Origin: Nemopilema nomurai
Lineage: Eukaryota > Cnidaria > Scyphozoa > Rhizostomeae > Rhizostomatidae
Reading direction: 5' to 3'
Assembly (NCBI GenBank): GCA_003864495.1
Contig: ML133436.1
Location: 4,568,212-4,632,211, forward strand
DNA: 64,000 nt
Below are positions 11,309 to 23,200 of the stretch, in pieces (position 1 is the stretch's first letter; every line of letters starts with the position of its first letter). The position numbers and the translations under genes were made by a program. The notes below the pieces were generated by a model. It did no database searches and had not been told where the DNA came from. It saw only the letters and a list, made by a program, of their open reading frames with translations.

Positions 11309-11996
11309 CGCTGATGGAACGATTTTATGAGACAGTTTTATTTTGAATAAATATAAAGTAGTCTTATGAACATTCAATGTAAATATGTAGGGATTCTGTA
11401 TGTTTTCTAAGACGAATTTGAATTTTTTAAAGCTTGCTATAAATTACTGTGTTCTTTGTTCTGTTCTCCTTTGATATTACTGTTTAAATAACAGAAGAAC
11501 AAATTTCACTTGACATTGTACTAACAGATTTTAATGGCATATTGAAATGAGGAATATGCATGCACATAAGTGTCTAGACATTTTCATTAGTATTATTGGT
11601 TTTCACTAGCCTCATGATTAAGATTGCTTAAGGTCACTTTAGTAAAGTATTTTCATTCTACTCTTGTGTGAAAGCTAGAAGGAAAATTTCTGGTTTTTCT
11701 GATTTCTGTTTTAACAAAGGATTATCACATAGAAGATTGATATTGATCTTTTAAAATTTATTTTCTAAACACAAGCAAATCTTTGTTTTTTAAATGAGCC
11801 TTTTCAGAATAAATCTTAAACAATTTCAAATATGTTGAAACTATTAAGGCTGCAATGCATGAGCAGTTTCAACTGCAAGTGTTCAGATTATCAGATTATT
11901 GATGACAGAAATCAGATTATCAGCATTCTGGTGGGAAAACCAAGTTTATGGGGTGTTGAAACCAGTTTGTACAAGATCAGTGACAGATGGCACCTA

Positions 11997-12321
11997 CCAT
12001 AAATCTTTGAATTGGCCCCCCTCGAATAAGCCCCCACCCTAAAACCACAAATTTATCAATAAGCCCCCCCCCCTCAATTTTTTTTTATTTTTGACTCCTG
12101 AGGTTGCCTTTCGCATTTTAGTGAATTACCACAAAAATTTATATTTTTGTTAATAATTTAATCAAATGGGCATAAAGAAATTTCGACTAAAATATATGAG
12201 GTCTTTTAATAATGTCTCCTTCACTATTTACACAGAGGTACAGAAGATTTTGTTTTTAAGCCCCTCCCCCCTCGAAAAAGCCCCCATTCAAAAATATCAA
12301 AAAATAAATAATTTACAGTAT
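11997..12321 (-). mobile_element. G-rich MITE, copy 2 (inverted, decayed)
   Basis: This is the reverse-complement relative of the element at 8815-9198. It begins CCATAAATCTTTGAATTGGC and has blocks of CCCCCTCGAATAAGCCCCC, the internal match TTGTTAATAATTTAATCAAAT, and a right end at TTTACAGTAT. The TIRs have decayed more than in copy 1. Confidence 0.65.
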
Positions 12322-14846
12322 CCTCTATGAAGCCATAGTTTAACCCATGAAGATCTCTTTTTCTTGTACTATTGAATATCAATAACAATACTTGTATAGG
12401 CAAAATCACTGTTTTGTCACAGATCAAGAATGTTAGATTTGCATTTGAAATATGCAAGTTCCAATTTTTCACAGTTTTCAAACTTTCCAATCCACTGTCA
12501 CATATCTTTCAAATTTTCATATTTTGAGTGGTGTGCATTGAAATGACAAACCTTTTGAGGAAGCTTGAGAAAATATTTGCTATTCTTTTCATTGTTAGCA
12601 ATTGTCAAGAAGACAATATTGAGTGACACAGTTGCACTGTTAAGCATTTTGGATAAAGTTTTGAAAAATTTAGCCTTCTGTTGCCTCCCAGGTTCATGAG
12701 CCTACTACCAAAACTGTTGCACCGCTAGTAAATATAAAATATTCCCATGAAATCAGCAAAACAGAAAGACAGGTGGCTCTTGAAACTTAACAGCAATCTA
12801 TTTTAACCAAGAATTGTCGCTATGCTAATTAGATAAATTCATAAATGCGCTCTTTAGATGCGAGAAAGTAGAGAATTGGATATTAAGAAAAAAGACTACC
12901 ACCAGGAAACAAGGTTAAATGGAACTACATAGAGCTATAACATACACATAGTTATTATATATTAAATCTTTACTATCAACTTAAATGATGTATCTTTTTT
13001 GCGATTTATATCCTACGCAGCTTGCTTTTATTTACGGGAAATCACCAATTACTTAAACTTCTATCTCTAATAGGAGCTTTTTATGTTACAAATGATCAGA
13101 ATCAAAAAAAGTCTGTGTAACTTTTAAATCTCAAGCCCATGTGCAACTTGCAGCTCAAAATCCTTCATCAGAGAAAACAATTATTACTAAATCATTTTTA
13201 GTAGGTCTAGCTTATTACTAAAGCCTTGTCCATTAATACACAAAAATGGTGAAGGAAACATCTACTCCCATGCACAATTTTTGTCATGTAGCTCAAATGC
13301 CCAAGTTTTCAGATTACCAAATAATATAATATATGAACTATTTGAGGTGGCAATCTATGCAAGGGTAAAAAGTGATGTATTTCTTCCAAAAGTCTTGGCT
13401 GTAATTGCAGCTTGGCTTGAAAGAAGACAAAAATATCTACATTGGATTATCTGACCACAGTTGTATGAGAGGGTGAATATCTTTGTCTTCTGGATTTTTA
13501 AAGTGTTAATGAACTTACACTATTTATGTAAACTTGGCGTTTGAAAATTCAGGTTTGCACTATAAATTCTCTATTTATACCAACTTCAATAGTAATACAA
13601 TATCATAGTCAAAACCAGACACATAAATATTCTATTTTCATAAATATCTCTTTCTGTGTGCATAAATAGAATGTCTGATGGTGATGGGTGGTGACAACAA
13701 AACCTAAATTGACAAACTAGTGCAAAGCAAAATAATTATTTCCTCTACTTAAATGAGCACATGGACCACTTAAAAAGCTAAATTGTCATTAAAAGAATGA
13801 AACTTGCTTAATAAAATTGCAGAAAAACCGACATAAAGCTAAAATAATGTATTTCTTACTAGGATATTATTGAGATATGGACTTTATACCTTTGTATTGA
13901 CACAAGCAGCAAATCTGTGTAAAAGCTTGAATAAAGCATATTGAATACTTGAGGGGCAAATCACTTAAAAAAATGTTGTACACCTTTTGTGAAAATCATA
14001 TTGTTTTATGAAAAAATCCCTGAAAATCTTTTTGTGTCATAGAAAATCTTTTACGCTATTTGCAAGAATGAATTGCCCCTCGGTATAACAACAACATTAA
14101 TAATTGGAACAATACAATTACCACAAGTTGTAGGCCATTGGTAGCTTTAAAAGGGGATTTCCTCTTCAAGTGGCTCATTTAGAAGCCTTGCCCTTATTCC
14201 AAACAAATCTTTCACTAATGAAGATTTTTTGCTTTGCAGCTGTTGTAAATGAGATGAAATTTCTTCTATTCCCTAAACATAAACAAACAGGAAAGATAAG
14301 ATCAATATTTACATTCTTCTTACATTATTTGATATGCCTTGGGAACAATTTATGTTTTTAAAAGAAGCTACAACAAGTAAAAGGATAAAATATTTCACTC
14401 CACTGCATTATTATTTCACTTCATTCACTTTATAATAGTAGGGGCATTAGTAGTAGTAATTAAAATGAAAGAAGTTGATTTTTCCAAATACAATTTAGTC
14501 CCTTATGATACTGTAATTACAATCGTGTAGATGCAACAACACACCCTTCGTGCAATGTCTTTTCTGCTTAAAACATATAGGCACTACTAAGGGGGTTGTG
14601 GTAAAATTATCTCCACTGTTTTAGGCTGGGCCTGTCAATCTTTATGATTTTCTTTTTGCAAAATATTACTCACCCCACTGTCTTGGGTTACAAACTGAGA
14701 TCTCTGGAGTTGTAAATTCATTCTCCAAACTCTATCTATGTGCAATCCAATGTGAGAATAGTCAAACACTGGATAATATTTGCTTTCCATCCTGGGGTCC
14801 TAAGACATAAATACATGGCAATTCTGCAGGTTATGAGGCAGAAAAA

Positions 14847-14880
14847 GGGTACACAATGGGCAGTTGTCCATTGTGTACCC
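14847..14880. other. perfect 13-bp stem-loop
   Basis: GGGTACACAATGG at 14847-14859 pairs perfectly with CCATTGTGTACCC at 14868-14880 across an 8-base loop. It lies 500 bases beyond the 3' end of the SAPCD-like gene and has no poly-T tract. It may be a recent foldback insertion or a structured RNA. Confidence 0.7.
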
Positions 14881-15374
14881 AAATCCATCATATTTATGAG
14901 TAGGCAGAAATTTGAGTACAATGAAGATACTCAGCAACTTGCTTGGAGCATGAAGCAGCTATTCTGAGAGTCTATAAGATCTCATAGCAAAGCAATAATA
15001 CCCAAAGACCACCCATATGGACACCAATATTTTCAAAGATCATTATTGACAGTTGCAATTGACAATTAACTAAGGAAGGACTTGAGAGAAACAAAACAAG
15101 ACATGTTGCAATTTTTGTAAAGATACAAAAGATCAAAGCAATAAGACAAAAGCCCATGGGTTATTTTCAGGCACAGATCAAGATGATAAACTTTTCACCT
15201 TCAAGGATTTTTGAGCTTGGTCAAAGGATTTCAGTAGCTTTTGGGTGAACCATTAGTTTTTTTAACCTAGAAAAGGCTGCCAGCAGGTTACCAGCTATCA
15301 GCATACCAGATTTACAGGGCATCCTTTGGTCCATTTTTTAAATCACAAGTTAAATACAAAGGAGTGCTCTTTAA

Positions 15375-16803
15375 TTAATTTAAAGCAAGTTGAGTTTTGA
15401 CAAGAAAACCCACCATTCCAACATCCTGCAATCTTGATTTCAATTTTTCTAATTGTGCCAATCGATTACTGTATATCTCCTTGACTTTGCTAGTTTCAAC
15501 AATACATCGTTGAATCATAAAAATTTCTTCAGATGTTTCATCATTTAAATCTTTTGTATCCTGCATGAGAGATGTGGGATAGTTAAGATATTGATCAGGA
15601 AAATATTCTCTTTCAAAATGTTACAATTTTTAAGTGAAAACAAAAAGCTAATCATTTGAAGTACTTACAGGATATTTTCACCTTTATCTAGAAAAGAAAG
15701 TGCAAATTTTCAAAGCCCAGACTATATAAGAAACAAGCTAAACTGCTGTATGTTAACAAGGAATGCTAATAAAGACTCCTACAATAATACCAAAAAAATG
15801 CTTAGTTCAAAATTAGTCTTACCAGAAGGTTTCAAAATAGGGAACTTCTTGAAATATTCTATTCTTGACATATTGAGATAAAAATTGGCAAAAAATCAGA
15901 TGAAAATCTTTGTGTCTGATTTGATTTAGCTCAAAGTGAGTCACAACATGTAAAGCACAAAACAGGTTAACTAAAAAATTATAATGAATATACAAGGTGT
16001 TCATTTTTAAACCACAGTGTACCTTTAAACCAAGATTATTTTATATTTGGAGTCACAGTGTACAAGATTTCAAAATGCAAATATGCAAATTCGAAGGATG
16101 ACATCTCAGAAATTTTGGAATTTCATTCTGTGGTAGCTTTTTCGTAAAATATTCACCAATCAATAATAAAAAAGCAACAGATGTAAAGACTGAATTGAAT
16201 TGATTAATAAAAAATTTATAGAAAAACAGGAGACGTTAAATTTACCAACCAATCAAGTGGAATTCACCGATAAGAAAGATATTCTTTTCAGTAGCTGAAA
16301 AAATTGGAAGATCGTACCACATGGTCTTGTAAAGTCGCTGCTCAGTCTTCTGTCCAATGCGTTGCCGTTCCTATTCTTTTTAATCGACTCATCCTCATTA
16401 GATTCTGTAACAGCAAACAAAAATGATCTCGGTCGTAGAGAGCGACTTAAACTGCCAGTCCTTTCGATCTGATTCTTCCCAGTGCAATCTGAATGGCAAG
16501 GGAAAATCTCTTGAAGCTGATTAGGCCGTTGGGCGGGCATATTTTTTGCAGCACACCCCACAGCTTTGGTGACTTGAACTTGTGATAGTTTGATTCATCT
16601 GAATCATCTTCGCACGAAAGATGTTTTTCGAGCTCACTCATTGTCACGTATCCTTTTCCATCGGCATCGAAAACGTCAAACAGGCTTTTCACACAGCCAA
16701 AAAATGCACCTCCCTCTCCATCTTCAGAAGACCTTTCAGACGCTGAATCGTTTGTCAAAGAAGTTGGAGTTACTTCATCCCATGAAACTGTTGGTGAATC
16801 CAT
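15375..16803 (-). CDS. suppressor-APC-domain protein (SAPCD-like), middle exons unresolved
   Basis: The first exon runs from ATG 16803 down to about 16457. It encodes an acidic Ser-rich start, then an EF-hand-like fold (SLFDVFDADGKGYVTMSEL, residues ~40-58), then LISFKRFSLAIQIALGRI. This order matches the SAPC domain of SAPCD2, which acts in spindle orientation and cortical polarity. The last exon, 15560-15375 (acceptor CATGCAG, stop TAA), encodes a coiled coil (IYSNRLAQLEKLKSRLQ) that resembles the SAPCD coil. The link is unclear. Exon 1 runs to a stop just after RSKGLAV, where only a weak donor (GTTTAA) is available. An open frame at 16430-16260 (acceptor GTTACAG) can join the last exon in phase but not exon 1. 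The transcript may have another exon, or the assembly a small error. Confidence 0.6.
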
Positions 16804-17741
16804 TTTTAGAATCAGGCAATGATAATAAAATTATTGACACTTTGCAGCCGTTTACAAAGGTGATTCTAACGCCTTCTCGATCAAACAAGATGGTACTTTG
16901 CATTATGGTCACAACCGTACGCCATCCAGCAAAAGCAGCTTCCACGCTAATTTCTTTCATCCATAGAACAATTCGTTGATACACACTACTTGACAAAACA
17001 AAATGTGTTGCTCTTTCATAGCATGAAAGATCAAAAAGCTAAGGGTCACTCGAAAACAAAAACAAACAAACTTTTGCAAAGATTCAAATTTTCAATTATT
17101 GATGTCAAGCCTCGTTTTGAGCATTCCTCATTCTGATTGGTCACTGCTGGGAGAGATGATAGAAAGGTGATTGGTTGCTTGGTGATGGCGAACTATGCAA
17201 AAGTCGGGCCGAGGGGAGAGACGAACTCTTTCTATTGAAATTTCATTCCATTGAAATATATTGAAATATAACTTTTTGGGAATCCAGATTACGCCAGATT
17301 GTATGGGCTCTTCTAAAGTTAGGTGTTAAGTAACGCTGATTGGTCAATTACAACAAATCATGCGCTCTTCTTGTCACCCTCTAGTGTTTTCAATCCAACT
17401 GGCTATTTATTCTGTCAGGTTATTTTCTGGCATTTGCATACTCTGACTCCTGCAAAAACTAGTCCGCTTTTTCTTGCCATTGTGAAGTTTTGTACCACAA
17501 AGCACTTGCTCAATTAAAAAACATTGCAGTGATACCCTAATACTACACAGAATAATGTTATACCTACCCTCTTAAAAACGTCACCTGATTAACTTCATTA
17601 TGAAGGCATACGAAGTCTCATTGAATTTGCACTAAGCTAAAGATATTGAGCAAAAGAAATCCACTAAAATGTTTCACCTTCCTTTAAACATTTTCCATAT
17701 CGCTAACAGAAGGTTATATTTTACAACAAATACTAAGGTTT
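16804..17741. other. upstream region of the SAPCD-like gene
   Basis: No exon is visible on either strand. The sequence is AT-rich with no clear promoter motif. It ends at the 5-bp target duplication of the transposon at 17742. Confidence 0.5.
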
Positions 17742-19824
17742 CAGGGGCGGATCCAGAAGATTTTCTGACCGGTGCTCAACTTTGAATGTGCCACACCCGA
17801 TAAAATTACCACACCCTATATTAAATTCGGTTTCGATGATCTATATACAAGAGTAGCTATGATATGTTTTGAAATTTATATCCTTTTTGTTTGGTATGCC
17901 GAATAAAGACAGCTTGATATTTCAAACATAACAGAGTATAATTCGTAATTTTGATCTAGTGTTATACTACGGTTATACTGTTATACTATGCTCCAAATCT
18001 GATCAAAAATTCTGTACAAGAGAATCTAACGAGTTTTTCGAAATGAGGCTGTAGATTGAATTGATGTATAGGTACCAGCAAAAATAACATTCTCAGCAAG
18101 GCTCGTTAATCTTGTCTGCTATGCACCTCTATTATGATACAGAAGCAATCATATGTCCCAAAGACAGCTTTCCCCGCTCCACAACAACAGACAGCTTTCC
18201 CAAGACAGCTTTCCAACTCTTTCAATTCTTTGACACTTGGCAGCCTTTTATAAGTATTTCAGAAAATAGCGTGATCAAAAAATTTCCTGGCTGGTGGAGT
18301 GAAGTCCCTGATGTGCAGTGCACGTCATTAATAACAATAGGTTCGAAGGAGGATTAAAAAATGAACTAGAAGAAAGTTGGACGAAAGTTGAACACGTCCA
18401 ACTTCTAAAAAGAAAGTTTCACTTTGTCGGAACAGCTATTTTGGCATCCAATTTTTCGTTTACACTGTCCAATCTTTAGTAATTCAATTAATCATTTAAA
18501 ATTAAAAAGCATAGGGTATTTCAGCCTGAAAAATAATAAATGAACATTTAGACTCAAAAAACCTGATTTGATAAAAATTTTGGGAATAGATGAAACTTGA
18601 GCATTTTTATTGAAAGAAACTTTTCTAGCAAATTCAATTCGTGAGTCACGTTAGCGTTGTTCCCACCTTGCTCTATCACTTGAATATCCTAAATTAGAAA
18701 AATCACTGAAAGGATGGCTGTCAATAAAGATTAGCGTGGAAATGCCATCACTTTCAGAAAGCAATTATCACCACCATGACGTTTTGTCGTGAAATCTTCA
18801 AGAACAAAGTTGCAAAATGCATGGCCTAGTCACTCAAGTCCGCTGATTAACCCTTCGCGCTATGTAGCGCCTCTCATAGAATTTCAACATGTAACTTTTT
18901 ATTGTTAAGAAAAAGCTTTCTTATGAAAAAAGGCGGATACACCGATTTCTGAATGTATAAAAGATGTTGCTTTTTTGAAAGCTGCCAGGAGCAAATTCCC
19001 AGGGCGACCTCAACCCCTAAATAGCATTGTTCTGTAAATAAAAACACATAAAAGTTGATCTGAAATTATAGGCCATGAGGAAACAGAACTATAAGCCTTG
19101 GCCTCTCTGGCCACCATCGATAAGCTGAAAGTCAGCAAATGAATCAATGAAATTTTTGCACCTCGAAAGTATGCTCGCCTCCCCTTCTCAAACACATCAA
19201 TTGCCACCAATTCAATTCTATTTACAGCGTCGAACTGTTCATTTTTAAAAGCATCTTGTAAGCACGACAGAAGATTCTTGCACTCATCCATCTCGTCCCA
19301 AGAATGAGGTACGCCCGTGTCGGAAGACAAGCGAATGAATCCTAATCGTTTATCGGCTATTTCGACCTGACCGGTGCTCTGATGACGTCGAGCACTGGTG
19401 AAAATGCAAGTGATTGGCTAATATTCGATCTGAGCACCGGTGAGAAAGTAGATGATTGGCTAGCTCCATTCTTGAGGACTCTATTCTACTGATCCACCGG
19501 TGCTCGGAATACAATCGAATAACAGAATTTCATTGGATGGTGAAATTCGCAATTCGTATTGTTACTGGCCAGCATTCAAATTCTGTCAGAATCTTGTTCC
19601 GGTAAATACTCTACTTTGATATGAAACTATACAAAGCAGTTCAGATAGAAATTTGGTATTGTCGTGTAAAAGTGGGAAGAAATATCGAATTTCTCATTGG
19701 TAGAAGGTGTTTGTGACATCTATTTAGCTTGATTTTAAACACAAATTAACTTTGGTGAGAAACACAACTCTGAAAATCTGACCGGTGCTCAAGCACCCTT
19801 TGCACCCCCCTGGATCCGCCACTG
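17742..19824. mobile_element. 2.1-kb TIR DNA transposon with 5-bp target duplication
   Basis: The left end CAGGGGCGGATCCAG and the right end CTGGATCCGCCACTG are inverted repeats. They are bracketed by GGTTT at 17737-17741 and 19825-19829. The subterminal motif GACCGGTGCTC or its inverse recurs at about 17768, 19369, 19390, 19432, 19495 and 19780, which suits transposase-binding repeats. No complete transposase is present. A minus-strand frame at 19330-19010 looks coding-like (WDEMDECKNLLSCLQDAF) but I do not recognise it. The element is hAT-like by terminus, but a 5-bp duplication is at the short end for hAT, so the superfamily is uncertain. Confidence 0.78.
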
Positions 19825-20200
19825 GGTTTCGCTTTCTTTCTCCCCGAAATCAAAATCTGATGTCTTTGCACATAATGTTTTCAAATAGGTTGAATTGCTT
19901 GCATTTAACGGGCAAATCCTTTAGGCATTTAATTAGAGTACTATATGTACTAGCAATGGAACATGCAATATATTTATAGTTTTGTGAGAACTATTTGGAC
20001 CAATCCAGAATGGGTTGCAAGAGCTAGGCCTAAAAAAAACTGATAAAACACTTATAACTGATGTCAACTAGATAAAAACAAACTGTCTAAAACAATAATG
20101 AACAAATCTTATTAGAAGTACTACATCTTTAAAGAGACCATCAACACCAAAAGGCAGGCCCGCACGTGCGCTTGAACTCGCATTCCATGAGGTATCTGTG

Positions 20201-23200
20201 TTAGTCAACGGCCATTTGATCAACATACTCCAGAGCGGTATTAGCAGGTCTTTCTTCAGCTTCCTCTGGTATTGATCTGCATCTTTAAGCATTTCAGGGA
20301 ATCAGACAGTATCAAAAAAGGATATTGAAATCTAAATAGTCATATTGCAAGAAGGGCTCGTTGCTTTCTGAAGGGTATACCACTAGTTGCAGCGTGCATG
20401 CGGTGTTGAGCAATTTCATGCGGGGCAGAATACGAAACTAGACCTGGTAGAAAGCGGCACAGGCAGGCACTTCTCTTCATACACTGATGACGTATTCACG
20501 ACGTCTTCAGCCTACAATGTTCTCGATATTTGGTATCGAATAGGTGCTCAAACGGAAGGGTAAGGGCCAACTATACCACATAGGGAGAACGTCTGAGCAA
20601 TTATTACCAAAAGCTACGAATGAAACACGTGGCCGAAAGAACTTACCAATAACCAACAACTTTCTGAGAAAAGGGGGCAAATGAAGGCCCCCGGGGTGGG
20701 GACCCCGTAGATACGCCACTGGTTATCGTATAGGGGCTCAAAGAGAAAAGCGAGCGTTGACTCGATGTGGTACATGTTTTGAAATATTGTACTTCAATTG
20801 TACTAAAACATGGTTTCTTGCGTACATGCGTAAAATGAAATTTTCTATGATAAAAACCAACAATAAGAGAAAGCAGAACAAGGTATAGCCATTCCTCCTT
20901 CCTTTGATTTTAGGACGTGTCGTTTTGAACTTCTGCGTAGTTGAGCTGAAAAATACTCAAAAAGACTTACTTGTAACAATGGTCCATTATCGACCAAGGT
21001 TCACTCTGCAAATGCACCGAATGAACGCTTCCAAGAAAATCCGTTAACCGGGTCTGAAACAAGTGCAATATATAGTTATATAAGCGAGGTAGAATTGAGT
21101 ACAGTGCTTGTGAGTGCATAGCAAGAATAGTTTAATATGAGGGACAGATCTGGTAGTGGTAATACGAAAAATAAATTTCTTTGATGGACTAATTGCAATC
21201 GGATCCAGACAAAAGTTCTTCCCCTACCTTATCTATGTCGCGTTGGAAAAGATCGGTCCTTTGGTTTGGCGTTGACATGACCAGAGATTGATCTGAGGTT
21301 GCGCGAAACTGAAATAAACATGATTGCACATGTCAAGAAATGCTTTATGCTAGCAAGCTTCAAAGAAATTAAACATCATTTTGAGAGCGCTGTCATGGCC
21401 GTCATTGTCTGATGGACGCTGCGGCGCGGCTTTGCTACTTCAAGTTCCGTACAATACTAGCTAATACCTAATTTTTACGTTCATAAAAACACTGGGACAG
21501 CAATGGAGTGGATTGCACGTGATCTGTATTCGCGGTTTCTACAGTATTAAAATCGATTTCCAATTAAGAAGCACGTAATGCAACATTAACGTACAAACAA
21601 GCATTTTAATACCATTGCCATTACTTACAAAGTCATCCAGCGAATAAGTGCTATTCTGAGTCACTTGTTCAAGGTATTGTAACACATGGTAAGTCCAAGA
21701 GTCAATCACGTGCACACCGATTGATGGATCACTGTGGTGCTGCCAATCAAAAAGTTCAAGAACACGTGAACACGTTGAGTTTTAGGGTCATAAGGCATAA
21801 GGTAGAAACAACTAGAGGTTTAGGGTCATACGTCATAAGGTGGAACTGGAGTTTTAGGGTCGTAAGTCATAAGGTGGAAACAACTGAACTTTTAGGGTCA
21901 TAAGTCATAAGGTGGAAACAACTGAAGTTTTAGGGTCATAAGTAATAAGGTGGAAACAACTGAAGTTTTAAGGTCATAAGTCACGAGGTGAGACTAACTA
22001 GAGCTTAGGGCTCTTAAATCGGTTCTTGGTTTCAAAAGGAGAAAACAGCCATGGGTCATGATGCGAAACCTTGTTTCGAAGGGTACATCAGAGCTATGGA
22101 AAGCCAAGAAGCACTGCTGAACTGGATATCGAAGAAATATAATTCTAGTATTGCAGACCACACTAAAGCTAACATGTGTTTGGTTAAAACGTTAATTTTT
22201 TGCAAATTTTTACGATTTATACGTCCTGTTCGAATTTTACACGAAAATAAAACTATACAAGAGAAGGATATCAGTTAGATAAAAAAGAACCAGAACGTAC
22301 TCTTAAGGAGAAACGTCGTCAAGGTTATTTGCACGAATAAAACATGTAGAACTGACGACTATCTGCTTCACCCACCGATAGAGAATCTTCACCAATTTTG
22401 CTACTTGCACCAGCAATAACATTTGGTGAGTAAAGTTTCATGTAGAGAGACTCAGCCTGGCAAGTATCGACCAGCAAAAGGAGCTCGTTGTATCTGGAAA
22501 GGAGGAAAATGACGCGTCATCTGTCGGTACTCTGAACAAACAATAATCAGTAAACAATAAAAAACAGCATAACGATATGACGTCCTTTGGACATAGCTCA
22601 AGTAAATGGTGGAGACATTCGAAATCTATTAAAAGAGGCAATGAACATCTGTTCAGTTCAGTTTCTACTATAAAATTCAACTACATACAAACAATTTAAA
22701 CATAAAAATTGATGTTAACAATGAAATGGAAAGATGTGGAAAATACAAACAAATTTTAAAGTTTGTATGCAGGGAATTTCTTTAAGGAGAAGCTAAATCT
22801 GCATCTCACCTTATGATTTGGGCAAAAGATATCTAATGTTAAATGGCCGTTCCAGCCAAAAATGGTTAATGTTAAGAGCCCCAAGCTCTGATGACTGGTA
22901 AACAAAACAGCAGCCAGTAATAGTTCAGGCTCAGGCCTAGCTAATATATTTCTTAGCTTTGCACAATTATTCTAATTTCGAGAAACCAGTGTCTTTTCAA
23001 TTCTCATTTGTTAAACTTTCTTGTGTTAAAAAATAGCGCCGGGCAAAACGTATAAGATTATGTTGCCTCCGTAAGTGTACGTGCCATTGGGGATACCCTC
23101 TTGGACAACTATAGCATTTCACCATTACCTCACAAGAAACAATTACCAACCTTCCCTTCTGCCACATTTGCTCAAACGCATCAGCCAGCTCAATAGAGGT

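Larger units (their letters stand above)
11309..15374. other. intergenic region, no gene seen
   Basis: Beyond the 3' UTR of paralogue 2 (AATAAA at 11346), this 4-kb AT-rich stretch shows no supported exon on either strand. It contains the second G-rich MITE (about 11997-12321) and a perfect stem-loop (14847-14880). The open frame at 14170-14361 has no recognisable domain. Confidence 0.55.

Noticed and set aside
19010..19330. Minus-strand open frame with coding-like composition inside the 17.7-19.8 kb transposon
   Set aside because: I see no recognisable transposase motif and no splice partner. It is mentioned under the element but not called as a gene.
22051..22278. Plus-strand frame just after the minisatellite ([20 protein letters not shown])
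   Set aside because: It lies in a PIGK intron on the opposite strand, without splice partners or a known domain.
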